64,000 nucleotides of DNA from Rhodospirillaceae bacterium (GTDB taxonomy: Bacteria; Pseudomonadota; Alphaproteobacteria; UBA8366; GCA-2717185), in contig PBDC01000019.1 in assembly GCA_002717185.1 (NCBI GenBank), forward strand, positions 1-64,000. Direction: 5' to 3'. A program made the position numbers and the translations under genes. Positions 43,901 to 53,410 of the stretch are shown here, piece after piece (positions within the stretch are counted from its first letter, which is position 1; each line of letters opens with the position of its first letter). Under the pieces are notes generated by a model that did not search any database, was not told the origin of the DNA, and worked only from the letters and a program-made list of their open reading frames with translations.

Positions 43901-45203
43901 CTGGCACCCGTCCGAGCGGGTCGCCAAAGCGCTCCAGCAGAACGTCCTCAAAGGATACGCCTTCTGCGGCAAACCAACTGCCAGGACGGGTCTTGTAGTA
44001 GTCGTGCAAACGCGGAGCCTCGGGCTCTGTGCCATCGGAAAGGGCTTGCACGGCTTCCAGCAACGTGCGGCGGAAGCGGACAATTGCAGCATCAGTGGCC
44101 GTGAGATTTTCGCGCGTCCGGTCGGCGATGAAGCCCTGGCTTTGCTGGATCATCGCGTCCTGCTCGGCCAGTCCCGCGACGCCAGTGAAGGTACGGTGCT
44201 TTTGCACCTCTCGATCGATCATGAAGTTGTTCGATCGGTTCTTGAGTGGCCGGTAATCCTTGCCGATTTTGGCCATTACGCCGTGTCCATTGCACAGCTT
44301 TTCACGCTCAGTTTCGTCGATTACCTGCTCCGGGTTCCAGGCATAAGTGAAGACCCAGGCGGCTTTGTCGTCAACTGGGACGACAGTGAAACCGAAATAG
44401 GTCTCGCCCGGCATCGTCGAAGGGCCGGTACCATGTGATGGCAACATGTATTGCGTCATGCGCCAATATTTCTCCCCGTCAGCGTCGCGCATGCCGCCCA
44501 CCACGAAGCCAACCTCGTGTTGTTTGATCGAGAATTGTGGCATCGGATCGTTGCGGATCCAGCGAAGTCGACGTTCGTCAGCGGGCGCGTCCGGGTTCTC
44601 GTTAGACCCGACACTCGGCGCCGGCATATGCAGGAAGGAAAAGTGCGATGTATCGAGATCGCCTTCGATGATCTGTGCCCAGTTGCAGTCTAGTAACTGC
44701 TTTGTGACATACCGGTTTTCTGGCGCAATCTGGCCAAATTCGAGCTGTGGGATCTCTGGTAAAATCCCGCCGGGTAGTTCCTTGGCGGGTGGTCCCAGAT
44801 AGGCCCAGACATAACCGCCATATTCCCGGGTCGGGTAGGCCTTGACCCGCATCGTGTCATGCATGCGTACGCCGGGTGGGACGTTGGGTAACTCCATTGC
44901 TTTGCCGTCCACGCCAAACTTCCAGCCATGGTATACGCAACGCAGCCCGCATTCCTCGTTGCGACCATAAAACAGATCGGCGCCTCTATGCGGGCAATAC
45001 GAGTGGATTAGCCCGATCCTGCCCTTTGTGTCGCGGAACCCGACGAGAGCCTCTCCCAAAATATTGACGCGGACAGGTGGCCCGTCCGGATCTGCCATTT
45101 CTTCAGATAGGGCCACGGGTTGCCAGAACCGTCGAAAATACTGCCCCATTGGCGTGTTTGGTCCGGTTTGGGTCAACAGGTCGTTTTCCGCAGAGGCAAG
45201 CAT
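43893..45203 (-). CDS. Rieske non-heme iron oxygenase, oxygenase component
   Basis: A 436-residue aromatic-ring or O-demethylase oxygenase (phthalate 4,5-dioxygenase/vanillate-demethylase-like). The Rieske cluster is CPHRGADLFYGRNEECGLRC-YHGW, and the mononuclear-iron site is in DLDTSHFSFLHMP. It starts MLASAENDLLTQTG, with GGAG seven bases upstream of the ATG at 45203. The longer frame to 45386 adds 61 unlike residues and overlaps the divergent gene. It needs a reductase from elsewhere. The substrate could be an aromatic acid or methyl ether. Confidence 0.88.
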   Translation of the reverse strand: MLASAENDLLTQTGPNTPMGQYFRRFWQPVALSEEMADPDGPPVRVNILGEALVGFRDTKGRIGLIHSYCPHRGADLFYGRNEECGLRCVYHGWKFGVDGKAMELPNVPPGVRMHDTMRVKAYPTREYGGYVWAYLGPPAKELPGGILPEIPQLEFGQIAPENRYVTKQLLDCNWAQIIEGDLDTSHFSFLHMPAPSVGSNENPDAPADERRLRWIRNDPMPQFSIKQHEVGFVVGGMRDADGEKYWRMTQYMLPSHGTGPSTMPGETYFGFTVVPVDDKAAWVFTYAWNPEQVIDETEREKLCNGHGVMAKIGKDYRPLKNRSNNFMIDREVQKHRTFTGVAGLAEQDAMIQQSQGFIADRTRENLTATDAAIVRFRRTLLEAVQALSDGTEPEAPRLHDYYKTRPGSWFAAEGVSFEDVLLERFGDPLGRVPAN

Positions 45204-45384
45204 GGCCTTCTCCAAATTGCGAAATAGTTGCGCGATGTTAGACGAAGCGGCGATAGGCGGGGAAGGAATATGTTCTGGCTGCGTGAGCGGTAGCCGAATA
45301 GACAAATCTGCCGCAACGGTGTATCGCCTGACGGTGTAGGACGCGTCCGTATGATTAAACGCGACCGGTCGTAGGGAGATAGCC
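45204..45384. promoter_or_regulatory. Divergent promoter region
   Basis: 181 bases between the Rieske oxygenase and the HMG-CoA-synthase-like gene, which point apart, so both promoters should be here. I do not see a recognisable operator. Confidence 0.4.
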
Positions 45385-46845
45385 ATGGCAGCGGGGATTT
45401 TGTCTTTTGGTGGTTACGTACCGCGCATCCGCTTGAAGCGCCAATCAATTGTAGACGCAAATTCCTGGTTCAACCCGGCCTTGAAGGGCCTCGCCAAAGG
45501 CGAGAGGTCGATGGCCAATTGGGACGAGGATAGCGTCACTATGGCTGTGGAGGCGGCGCGTGACTGCCTTAGCGGGTTTAAGCGTGACGACGTAGCAGCC
45601 CTTTACATGGCTTCTACCAGTTATCCGTTTCAGGACAGACAGAACAGCGGTATTTTAGCTGAAGCACTGCGCCTCGACAGTGGCATCCAGACCATTGATA
45701 TAGCGGCCTCACAGCGGGCCGGTACCTCGGGCCTGATCGCGGCACTGCAGGCCTCGGGAGGCGAGCGTGGGCCGGTTTTGTTGGCAAGTGGCGAAAAACG
45801 CCGGACTAAGGCAGCGAACCCGCTGGAGTTGACAACCGGTGACGGCGCTGCGGCGCTTCTGTTGGGTGAGGGTGATGTCGTTGCGACCGTTCTCGGCTAT
45901 CACACTGAGACAGTTGATTTTGTCGATCATTACCGGGGCCAAGACAACGCATACGACTATGTCTGGGAGGAACGTTGGATCCGCGACGAGGGTTATCTCA
46001 AGATCGTGCCGGATGCGGTGCAGAAGATGCTGGACAAGTCCGGAGTTGCGGCTGATGCGATTGATCAGTTTTGCTTCCCGGCCGCCGCACGTCGTGTCGC
46101 CGGCATGATCGCTAAGCGGCTCGGTATAGCCGAAGACTGCGTGCGCAACAATTTGCAGGCTAATATGGGTGAGTCCGGCGTAGCCCACCCGTTGGTCATG
46201 CTGGTGAACGCGCTTGAAGAGGCACCGCCGGGACAGAAAATCTTAGTCGTTGGTTTCGGACAGGGTGCCGACGCGATCTTGGTCGAGACGACGGAAGCGC
46301 TGGCCACATTGCCGAAACGGGCTGGTATTAACGGCCATCTTGCCCGGCGGCGGGAGGAGACTAACTACAACAAGTTTCTGTCCTTCAACGAACTAATCAA
46401 TGCGGAACATGGGCTTCGTGCTGAGGTGGACCGGCAGAGTGGTATGACCACGCTTTACCGCAACAAGGATATGATACTAGGTCTCGTGGGTGGCAAATGC
46501 ACCAAATGCGGTACCTTGCAGTTTCCGAAATCTGCGGTCTGCGTAAATCCTAACTGCGAGGCTTTCCACACGCAGGAGGATCATTCCTTCGCTGAGATGA
46601 CTGGCAAGATGAACTCCTATACTGCGGACAGCCTGACCTATTCGGCTGATCCGCCGGCATATTACGGTATGGTACAATTCGATGAGGGTGGGCGTATGAT
46701 GATCGACTTCACCGACGTTACGCCCGGGGCTAAATTGGATGTGGGCCTGCCGATGCGTATGATGTTCCGCGTCAAGGATTACGACGGCAAACGGGGCTTC
46801 CGCCGCTATTTCTGGAAAGCTGCGCCGATCGAGGCGGGAGACTGA
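45385..46845 (+). CDS. HMG-CoA synthase-like protein fused to a zinc-ribbon/OB (DUF35) domain
   Basis: A 486-residue protein. Residues 1 to about 320 have the thiolase-superfamily HMG-CoA-synthase fold (ILSFGGYVPRIRLKRQSI, GESGVAHPLVMLVNALEE with a conserved His). The rest is a DUF35 rubredoxin-like zinc ribbon, KCTKCGTLQFPKSAVCVNPNC, plus an OB fold. The active-site Cys of HMG-CoA synthase (A-C-x-G-G-T) is missing: the site reads IAASQRAGTSGL. With the thiolase 17 bases downstream the pair resembles Ltp2/DUF35-type complexes that act on acyl-CoA carbon-carbon bonds; that role is inference. Confidence 0.85.
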   Translation: MAAGILSFGGYVPRIRLKRQSIVDANSWFNPALKGLAKGERSMANWDEDSVTMAVEAARDCLSGFKRDDVAALYMASTSYPFQDRQNSGILAEALRLDSGIQTIDIAASQRAGTSGLIAALQASGGERGPVLLASGEKRRTKAANPLELTTGDGAAALLLGEGDVVATVLGYHTETVDFVDHYRGQDNAYDYVWEERWIRDEGYLKIVPDAVQKMLDKSGVAADAIDQFCFPAAARRVAGMIAKRLGIAEDCVRNNLQANMGESGVAHPLVMLVNALEEAPPGQKILVVGFGQGADAILVETTEALATLPKRAGINGHLARRREETNYNKFLSFNELINAEHGLRAEVDRQSGMTTLYRNKDMILGLVGGKCTKCGTLQFPKSAVCVNPNCEAFHTQEDHSFAEMTGKMNSYTADSLTYSADPPAYYGMVQFDEGGRMMIDFTDVTPGAKLDVGLPMRMMFRVKDYDGKRGFRRYFWKAAPIEAGD

Positions 46846-46862
46846 TTGAGGAGACGACGATC

Positions 46863-48068
46863 ATGGCTACAGGAATCAAAGATAAAGTTGCGATCCTGGG
46901 AATGGGTTGTGCCAAGTTTGGCGAGCGTTGGAATGACAACGCCGAAGACCTGATGGTCGAGGCCTTCATTGAGGCACTCGAGGATTCTGGCATCGAGAAG
47001 AACGATATCCAGGCAGCATGGTTCTCCACCGCCATCGAGGAACAGCACGTTGGCAAATCGGGTGTACCGCTGGCGATGGCATTGCGTCTACCCTTCATTC
47101 CGGTGACGCGTGTTGAGAACTATTGCGCCAGCGGCTCCGAAGCCTTCCGTGGCGCGGTTTATGCGGTAGCCTCAGGCGCCTGCGACATCGCGCTCGCGCT
47201 CGGTGTCGAGAAGCTTAAAGACACTGGCTATGGAGGCTTGCCGCAACGTACCCGCGGTGCGGTCAACGATATGTTCTGGGCCAACACCTCAGCTCCCGGC
47301 AATTTCGCCCAACTCGCGGCTGCCTATGGTGCCAAGCATGGTAAGTCGCGTGAAGACATGAAAAAGGCAATGGCGCATATCTCAATTAAGAGCCACGATA
47401 ATGGGTCGAAGAACCCAAAAGCGCATCTACGCAACAAGATCGATGAAGAAAAGGTGATGAACGCGCCGATGATCGCCGAGCCGCTTGGTCTGTTTGATTG
47501 TTGCGGTGTGTCTGATGGCGCAGCCTGCGCCATCGTGACCACGCCAGAGATTGCCAAGTCACTTGGAAAAAAAGATCTCGTAACCGTCAAGGCGCTGCAA
47601 CTTTCCGTGTCGAACGGTACGGAGTCGCAGCACAATTCCTGGGATGGCAGCCACTTTATTACGACCCGTACCGCGGCGAAGCGCGCCTATGAAGAAGCCG
47701 GTATCGAGAAACCGCGCGATCAGGTCAGCCTGATCGAGGTTCATGACTGCTTTTCGGTCACCGAGTTGGTGACCATGGAAGATTTGCATATCTCGCCGGA
47801 AGGCGGAGCGATCAACGACGTAATGAGTGGCTTTTACGATGCTGATGGCGAGATCCCGTGCCAGATAGATGGCGGACTAAAATGTTTCGGCCACCCCATC
47901 GGCGCCTCCGGCCTGCGTATGATCTACGAGATGTACCTGCAGATGCAGGGCCGCGCTGCCGAAAGGCAGCGTAGCGAGCAGCCAATTTTCGGCCTGACCC
48001 ACAATCTTGGCGGCTTCCCGCATCAGAATGTGTGTTCGGTTTGCATCGTGGGTATGGACGGAGCGTAG
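46863..48068 (+). CDS. Thiolase-family acetyl-CoA acetyltransferase (SCPx/lipid-transfer type)
   Basis: A 401-residue thiolase. The nucleophile Cys is in VENYCASGSEAF, and CFGHPIGASGLRM contains the active-site His. The family's second Cys in the late motif appears as HQNVCSVCIVG. The SCPx-like branch often partners with DUF35 proteins. GAGGAG precedes the ATG, 17 bases after the HMGCS/DUF35 stop, so the two are an operon. Likely thiolytic or aldol-type chemistry on an acyl-CoA. Confidence 0.88.
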   Translation: MATGIKDKVAILGMGCAKFGERWNDNAEDLMVEAFIEALEDSGIEKNDIQAAWFSTAIEEQHVGKSGVPLAMALRLPFIPVTRVENYCASGSEAFRGAVYAVASGACDIALALGVEKLKDTGYGGLPQRTRGAVNDMFWANTSAPGNFAQLAAAYGAKHGKSREDMKKAMAHISIKSHDNGSKNPKAHLRNKIDEEKVMNAPMIAEPLGLFDCCGVSDGAACAIVTTPEIAKSLGKKDLVTVKALQLSVSNGTESQHNSWDGSHFITTRTAAKRAYEEAGIEKPRDQVSLIEVHDCFSVTELVTMEDLHISPEGGAINDVMSGFYDADGEIPCQIDGGLKCFGHPIGASGLRMIYEMYLQMQGRAAERQRSEQPIFGLTHNLGGFPHQNVCSVCIVGMDGA

Positions 48069-48094
48069 AGCCGCTTTAGCTTATAAAAATTGAT

Positions 48095-48838
48095 CTAGGT
48101 GAAGCCCTGCCACAGTAGCACCACACCGCCGATCATGATCACGACGTCAAAGATGCCGTTATGGAATGCTGCCGTGAAGCGGCTGCTGATCCATTTGGCG
48201 GTCAGGGTGCCGGGTGTTGCCATCGCACCTATCAGGATGGAGAGTAATACCAAATCCCAAGGGAGTGCGCCGAACCCGGCATAGATACCTGTCCGAACAA
48301 GGCCAAGTAGGGCAGAAATGGCGGCATCGGTCGCTATTACCTGATTGCCGGCCAAACCTGCCGCCATTAAGATCGAGAGCAGCACCACGCCAGTGCCGGG
48401 TGTGGCGCCCATCAGGAACCCGAAGCCGAAGGAGGCACCGGCGAAGCTGGAACCTTTAAGTTGGACTTTTAGTTTCCGCAGCAGGTAACGCAGTGGAACC
48501 ATGATGATAAGCAAGCAACCGATCAGAATTTGTGCGCCACGCCCGGTCAGCAGAGTGAACCAATAAGCGCCGACAGCGGTCGCTGGTAGGGCACAGAGCG
48601 TCACGAAGATCGCCTTGCGTCGGTCGAGATCTTTCCAGAAGGTAATTGCCCGGGTCGGGTTGGTGATCAGCGCTGCCAGCGAAATAACCGGCACAACGGC
48701 CTCTGCGCCGATTAGAGGTACGAGAACCAGCGGCAACAGCAGTCCCGTACCATACCCCGCGATGCCACTGACGATCTGTGTGAAGAATGCGAACGCCGAA
48801 ACAAGTAAGAGCTGTTCGAGGGCAAAGTCGCCGATCAT
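48095..48838 (-). CDS. TauE/SafE-family sulfite exporter-like permease
   Basis: A 247-residue integral membrane protein with about eight hydrophobic helices (SAFAFFTQIVSGIAGYGTGLLLPLVLVP, AAFHNGIFDVVIMIGGVVLLW). SGIAGYGTGLLL resembles the conserved GxGGG-type helix of TauE. TauE/SafE proteins export sulfite or sulfoacetate in organosulfonate catabolism, but the family is broad. It lies 21 bases from the CaiB gene on the same strand, so it may export the product of that pathway. Confidence 0.8.
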   Translation of the reverse strand: MIGDFALEQLLLVSAFAFFTQIVSGIAGYGTGLLLPLVLVPLIGAEAVVPVISLAALITNPTRAITFWKDLDRRKAIFVTLCALPATAVGAYWFTLLTGRGAQILIGCLLIIMVPLRYLLRKLKVQLKGSSFAGASFGFGFLMGATPGTGVVLLSILMAAGLAGNQVIATDAAISALLGLVRTGIYAGFGALPWDLVLLSILIGAMATPGTLTAKWISSRFTAAFHNGIFDVVIMIGGVVLLWQGFT

Positions 48839-48859
48839 CGGCGCGGCAAAGGGTAACGT

Positions 48860-50089
48860 TTAAACGACACCCTTATCCTTCAGCGCCTGGATGTCCTCGG
48901 CCCCCAGATCGAGCAACCGACCAAACACTTCTTCATTGTCCATGCCCAGGGTCGGGGCGCCACGCATTTGTGGCAGCGCTCCGCTGGAGAATTTGATTGG
49001 GAAGCCGACTGCGATGCCGTCTTCAATTGGTTCTTCGACCAAGCTGTGTCGCATGGGTTGCAAGGTGCCGCGGTCATGGAAATGCGGATCGGCCAGCACC
49101 TTGTCTAGGGTTCGTACCGGGGCAACGGGGACGTCCCGTTCCTTAAGCCGAGCGAGGATTTCGTCGCATTCGAATTGGGCGAAGCGGTTCTGTAATTCAG
49201 CACGCAACATCTCCAGGTTTTCCGCCCTCTTGATCGCATCGTCAAAGCGTTCGTCGGTTGCCAGTTCCGGTGCCTTAAGCGCCTCACACAATGCGACGTA
49301 ACGGTGGTCGTGACCGACCGTGATGATCACGTCGGCATCCTTCACATGGTATAGGCCGGTTGGTCCGGTACGCGCGTTGTTGCCGGCGCGCGGTGGATGG
49401 CCGTCGGCAAGAAATTCCTCTAGCGGTTCCATAAACATTAAGCTTGCCAAGGTATCCATCATCGATGCGTCTAGATATTGACCCTCGCCGGTCTGTTCCT
49501 TGTGCCGCAAGGCAGCTAGGATCGAGAAGGCTGAGTAAAGCGGTGTCACCAGATCGCTAACATAAACGCCGACCCTTGTGGGTGGACCGTCCGGGTGGCC
49601 ATTGATGTCCATCAGCCCGGCCATTGCTTGAATTTGATGGTCATGCGCCGGGTTGTCGGCATGAGGGCCATCCTGGCCATAGCCAGAAATCGAGCAATAG
49701 ACGATACCCGGATTGATCGCCGCCACGTCCGCGTAGCCAAGTCCAAGGCGCGTCATTGAGCCGGGAGCCAGGTTCTCGATCACTACGTCTGATTGCTTGG
49801 CCAGTTCCAAGAATAGCCGGCGCCCCTCCGGATCCTTGAGGTTTAGCGTGACGCTCTGCACTCCCTGTGTGCGCTTTAGGAACTTGGTTGGAATGTCTTG
49901 CTCGGTTTGTTTCGTTGGGTTGACGCCTTTTGGTCCAGCGAATGGTCCCAAGGAGCGCACTGGATCGCCGCCCTTCGGTACCTCGACCTTGATTACGTCC
50001 GCTCCAAACCGAGCCAGGGTCATGCTCAAGAAGGGGCCGGCGAGGAACACGGTGACGGCAAGTACACGGACATCTTTTAAGGGCTGCAC
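48860..50089 (-). CDS. CaiB/BaiF-family CoA transferase
   Basis: A 409-residue class III CoA transferase. VLAVTVFLAGPFLSMTLARFGADVIKVE opens the family, and GVYVSDLVTPLYSAF holds the catalytic Asp. The class moves CoA between carboxylic acids (formate, oxalate, carnitine and others). GTG at 50098 abuts the AAGGAG; the GTG at 50087-50089 has it at normal spacing, so I use the latter. It precedes the TauE/SafE gene. Confidence 0.88.
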   Translation of the reverse strand: MQPLKDVRVLAVTVFLAGPFLSMTLARFGADVIKVEVPKGGDPVRSLGPFAGPKGVNPTKQTEQDIPTKFLKRTQGVQSVTLNLKDPEGRRLFLELAKQSDVVIENLAPGSMTRLGLGYADVAAINPGIVYCSISGYGQDGPHADNPAHDHQIQAMAGLMDINGHPDGPPTRVGVYVSDLVTPLYSAFSILAALRHKEQTGEGQYLDASMMDTLASLMFMEPLEEFLADGHPPRAGNNARTGPTGLYHVKDADVIITVGHDHRYVALCEALKAPELATDERFDDAIKRAENLEMLRAELQNRFAQFECDEILARLKERDVPVAPVRTLDKVLADPHFHDRGTLQPMRHSLVEEPIEDGIAVGFPIKFSSGALPQMRGAPTLGMDNEEVFGRLLDLGAEDIQALKDKGVV

Positions 50090-50098
50090 GATTAACAC

Positions 50099-50469
50099 TC
50101 CTTCGACAGTGGGAGCGCAACGGTAGCATTCGGGGGGGAGGCCGCAAATTGTCCGCCATGCTACATGCGATTGGCTGATCTAAACCACTAAGGGAGTGTG
50201 AATATGCCGTTGCCGCAGGATATAGCGCCGGTTAATAGCTAGAGGACGGCTTCGATCACACGCTCGTCCGCGTTGGACTGGATCGAGACCGGGGCGGGAA
50301 CTTTTTCTGCGAACCTAATGGCAGGGTGCATGGCGCGACGACAGAGCTGGGGAATACGGAGCGTCTGTTCTCCTGCGACGGGCCCGTGCTGTATTTCGGC
50401 GACAATGCCATTACTGGTTTTCAGCTGGGAGCGGCTACAGAAGTGACCCAAACAGACAGCGGCTGGCAC
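50099..50469. other. Intergenic stretch, possible coding remnant
   Basis: 371 bases. The minus frame 50469-50239 is in phase with the MFS gene just upstream and continues for 77 codons after its TAG, ending VPAPVSIQSNADERVIEAVL-stop. It looks like a remnant fused behind the transporter, but no family is recognisable. No gene is called here. Confidence 0.35.
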
Positions 50470-51678
50470 CTAACTTTTCGTCTCGCGTGGTTGCGAAAGG
50501 ATACGCACCGCCATCGCGCCGATCAGTATCACGCCGCCCAGCAGGGCAAAGGCGATGCCCCAACTCTCCGGGCTCTGACCTCCACCTGTTACGTCGAGAA
50601 TGTATCCGATCAGGACTGGCCCGAGCAGTCCGCCAGCTGCTGACGCAGTGCCGAACGCAGCGACGGTGTTGCCGCGCTGTGCTGGATCGGCGGTGTTGAC
50701 CGCGCCTCCGTTCAGGGTGCCGGAATCGACGAGAACCAAGAGATTGTGTGCGATCAAGATCCCAACAAAGATCCAGATTGGCCATGCGACTGCGAATCCA
50801 ACCGTCAAGGCGAATACGCCAGATAGGACCATCGCGAGATAGGAAGTCCGCGCGTAGCCAATGCGGTGGCCAAACTCGGCGCCGACGAAACTGCTCGGCA
50901 CGCCGATCAGGATTAGCACCATGGCTGCTAGTGCGGTGTTGACGGTGACAGGGACGTCGGGCTGAGTCATCGCAGCCCAGGTCAGGAAGGTCACGGTCCA
51001 GGCGCGGATACCCTGAAGCTCGAAGTTGTGTGCGAAAACGCCGATTACGTAGCCCACCGAGGCGCGGTTCCGAAATACCGGCCGGAAGTCCGGTAGAAGT
51101 TTCCGCGCTGTGTCGCTGGTATTATTCAGGGAAACAGGTGGTAGAAACCAGTACAGCAGGCCAGCGGCGAAGATGTTGCTAATTGCGGGGATGACAAAAG
51201 CGGATTGCCAACCGTAAGCGACTGCTACCTCCGCTGCGATCCAGACCGACACCCCCGATCCAATCGCGAAGCTGGAGACATAAATGGCCGCCGCACGGCC
51301 TTTTGCGCCTCCGTGAATACGGTCGCTCATCGCCTTGATGCCCGGCATGTATGTCCATGCAAACCCCAAACCTTGTATGCCACGGAAGAACAGCGCGCTC
51401 CAAAATCCGTCTGCGAGTCCCATCCCACCATAGCCGACCACGTTCAACAGGGCACCGATGATCAAAAGTCGTTTGGCGTCGATCCGGTCGGTGATCCCGA
51501 CAAAGGCCACTCCGAATAAATAGGTAAGGTAATTAATGCCAGCGAGCCATCCGGCTTCCGTATAGGTCAGCGACCATAAATTGGTGAACAGTGGCAGCAT
51601 CGCTGGCACCGAATGCATGCCCAGCAGGGTGAGCCACAGAAAGGCGCACATTAATATGATGAGCTGGTTGAACGACAT
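50470..51678 (-). CDS. MFS transporter
   Basis: A 402-residue major-facilitator permease with about 12 hydrophobic segments. The N-terminal NQLIILMCAFLWLTLLGMHSVPAMLP, the ITDRIDAKRLLIIGALLN loop (the D-x-x-x-R/K-x-x signature between helices 2 and 3) and GGGQSPESWGIAFALLGGVI near the end are typical. It is not in an operon with a recognised catabolic gene. Substrate unknown. Confidence 0.85.
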   Translation of the reverse strand: MSFNQLIILMCAFLWLTLLGMHSVPAMLPLFTNLWSLTYTEAGWLAGINYLTYLFGVAFVGITDRIDAKRLLIIGALLNVVGYGGMGLADGFWSALFFRGIQGLGFAWTYMPGIKAMSDRIHGGAKGRAAAIYVSSFAIGSGVSVWIAAEVAVAYGWQSAFVIPAISNIFAAGLLYWFLPPVSLNNTSDTARKLLPDFRPVFRNRASVGYVIGVFAHNFELQGIRAWTVTFLTWAAMTQPDVPVTVNTALAAMVLILIGVPSSFVGAEFGHRIGYARTSYLAMVLSGVFALTVGFAVAWPIWIFVGILIAHNLLVLVDSGTLNGGAVNTADPAQRGNTVAAFGTASAAGGLLGPVLIGYILDVTGGGQSPESWGIAFALLGGVILIGAMAVRILSQPRETKS

Positions 51679-51778
51679 GGAAGCTGATCGGCAGAATGTT
51701 TATGATGTTCCGCTAAGCTGCCACGCGGCGTCCGACACGTCAGCTAAGAATTTCTCGAAGGGGCGATTGACGCTGACT

Positions 51779-52831
51779 CTAAGGCAGGGTAACGGCGACG
51801 CCTTCACGGACTGAGCGGGTAACGGCGTCGGTCCAGTCCATGTATTTTACACCGGTAACAAAGTCCGTATGAGTTACCTGCTCCTGGCCGCGGATCACAC
51901 TCACAAACTCTTCCTCGACGCGCCAGCCTCCCACCTTTGCTGGATCGACCGATACTTCGTTAAGGCCATTATCGCCGCGGGCGCCAGCATAAAGCGTGAA
52001 CTCACCGGACTTGTCCATCTGCAGCATTAATGTCCCCTCTGTGCCGAACAGATAGATATCGGCGTTTGAAGGGGCGTGACCGGAAACACTGGAGATGCTG
52101 AAGCGCATCTGCCCGCCTAATTCCAGCTTGCCGATGACGTCCAGGTGATCGGGGATTGTCATCGGCTGGCGGCGCCCATTCTCATCTTTGCGGTGTGGTA
52201 CGACTGCCTGCCCGACTGCGTGTACCGTCTTCGCTGGGCCAACCCAGCGCATCATGCATTCGTACCAGATCCCCATTGCCATGATGTTATTGCCAGAAAG
52301 GTCGCGATCATGCCGCCAATGGAACGGTGTATCGTAGCTCGGGAAGTTGCTGCCAGCGGTAACTCGCGCGTCGAGCGATATCAAATCGCCAATAGCCCCG
52401 TCGCTGATCATATCGATAATGGTGCTGTCGAATTTTAAAGTATGCGGTGCGGTGACGATTTGCGCTGCCCGGGTCGGATTGCGCCTCGAGGAGGCGAGCA
52501 TCGCTCGTGCTTCAGTCGCGTTCATCGCCATGCGGGCTTCGCACAGCACGTGCTTGCCTGCGTCCAGGGCTGCGATGGTTATTGGGGCGTGCATGTAAGG
52601 CCAAGTGCCGATGCAGACGGCGTCTATGGATTCGTCATCTATAACCTTCATCCAGTCGTCGGTAACCCGGGCTACGCCGAACTCGTCGGCAATTTTCTGG
52701 CCGGATTCGATTGTGCGGTTCGCGACTACTTCCAGGCTAATATTATCCTGTGCCTTGAAGCCTGGAATGTGACGCAAACGCGTGTTGCCGCCCGCTCCGA
52801 TAAGACCTAAACGTAAGGTTTCATTTGCCAT
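51779..52831 (-). CDS. Gfo/Idh/MocA-family oxidoreductase
   Basis: A 350-residue NAD(P)-dependent oxidoreductase fold. LRLGLIGAGGNTRLRHIPGF is the Rossmann motif. The usual EKP active-site motif after strand five reads LCEARMAMN, so the catalytic Lys is replaced by Arg. The C-terminal domain looks normal (GTEGTLMLQMDKSGEF). Many relatives act on sugars, inositols or opines. AGGAAGG precedes the ATG. Confidence 0.82.
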   Translation of the reverse strand: MANETLRLGLIGAGGNTRLRHIPGFKAQDNISLEVVANRTIESGQKIADEFGVARVTDDWMKVIDDESIDAVCIGTWPYMHAPITIAALDAGKHVLCEARMAMNATEARAMLASSRRNPTRAAQIVTAPHTLKFDSTIIDMISDGAIGDLISLDARVTAGSNFPSYDTPFHWRHDRDLSGNNIMAMGIWYECMMRWVGPAKTVHAVGQAVVPHRKDENGRRQPMTIPDHLDVIGKLELGGQMRFSISSVSGHAPSNADIYLFGTEGTLMLQMDKSGEFTLYAGARGDNGLNEVSVDPAKVGGWRVEEEFVSVIRGQEQVTHTDFVTGVKYMDWTDAVTRSVREGVAVTLP

Positions 52832-53410
52832 CTCGGGCCCTTCCTGATCACCTTCAACTTGCTGGACGGCGGATATTTACACGCAATCCTTAAGAGTTCA
52901 AAGGTGGTTGGTTGGTCGGAGGTATTAGTCCGCTATGCCCCTCATATATTTTTTTAATCAGTTCTCCTTTGATGGTACCGGCGCTGTCGTCGCGACAATT
53001 AGTCGGATCGCCCGAGCTCTTGCATTGTTTACAGTGCGCGGGGGGCACCTTTTGACCTCGCCACTGCAGAAACTCGGTATCGTCCAACAATTTTAATGGA
53101 TGGGAAAATGCGATCTACTAGACCCCATGTGTCATGCCTAAGACGGCCTCCAACTTAGTATCGGGTTTCGTTTGCGAGAGGCACACGAACTGTTTTTCCG
53201 GAATTTTCTTTGGCTTCGGTAGTGTCAACCAAAAATACGGATGTGAATCGCCTGCGTTTGACAAACCATGATGGTGGGAATGCTTTCGATGCCGAACTGC
53301 CAGGTTCTTTGTCATGGAAAGTCCAATGTAACGGGTGGTAGTGGCGGAGTTGGCACTTGATTATAATCCGCGCACTTAAACGGACGAACCATTCTTGGAA
53401 CGCTCGCCGT
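52832..53410. other. Intergenic stretch without a recognised gene
   Basis: 579 bases between divergent Gfo/Idh/MocA and S41 protease genes. Two short minus-strand frames (52890-53090, 53118-53315) have weak start signals. One is Cys-rich (HCKQCKSSGDPTNC), which I note but do not call. Both promoters should lie here. Confidence 0.4.

Noticed and set aside
52890..53090. Cys-rich short frame (HCKQCKSSGDPTNC)
   Set aside because: The start is a weak TTG with no ribosome site, and no family could be named; recorded only under the intergenic region.
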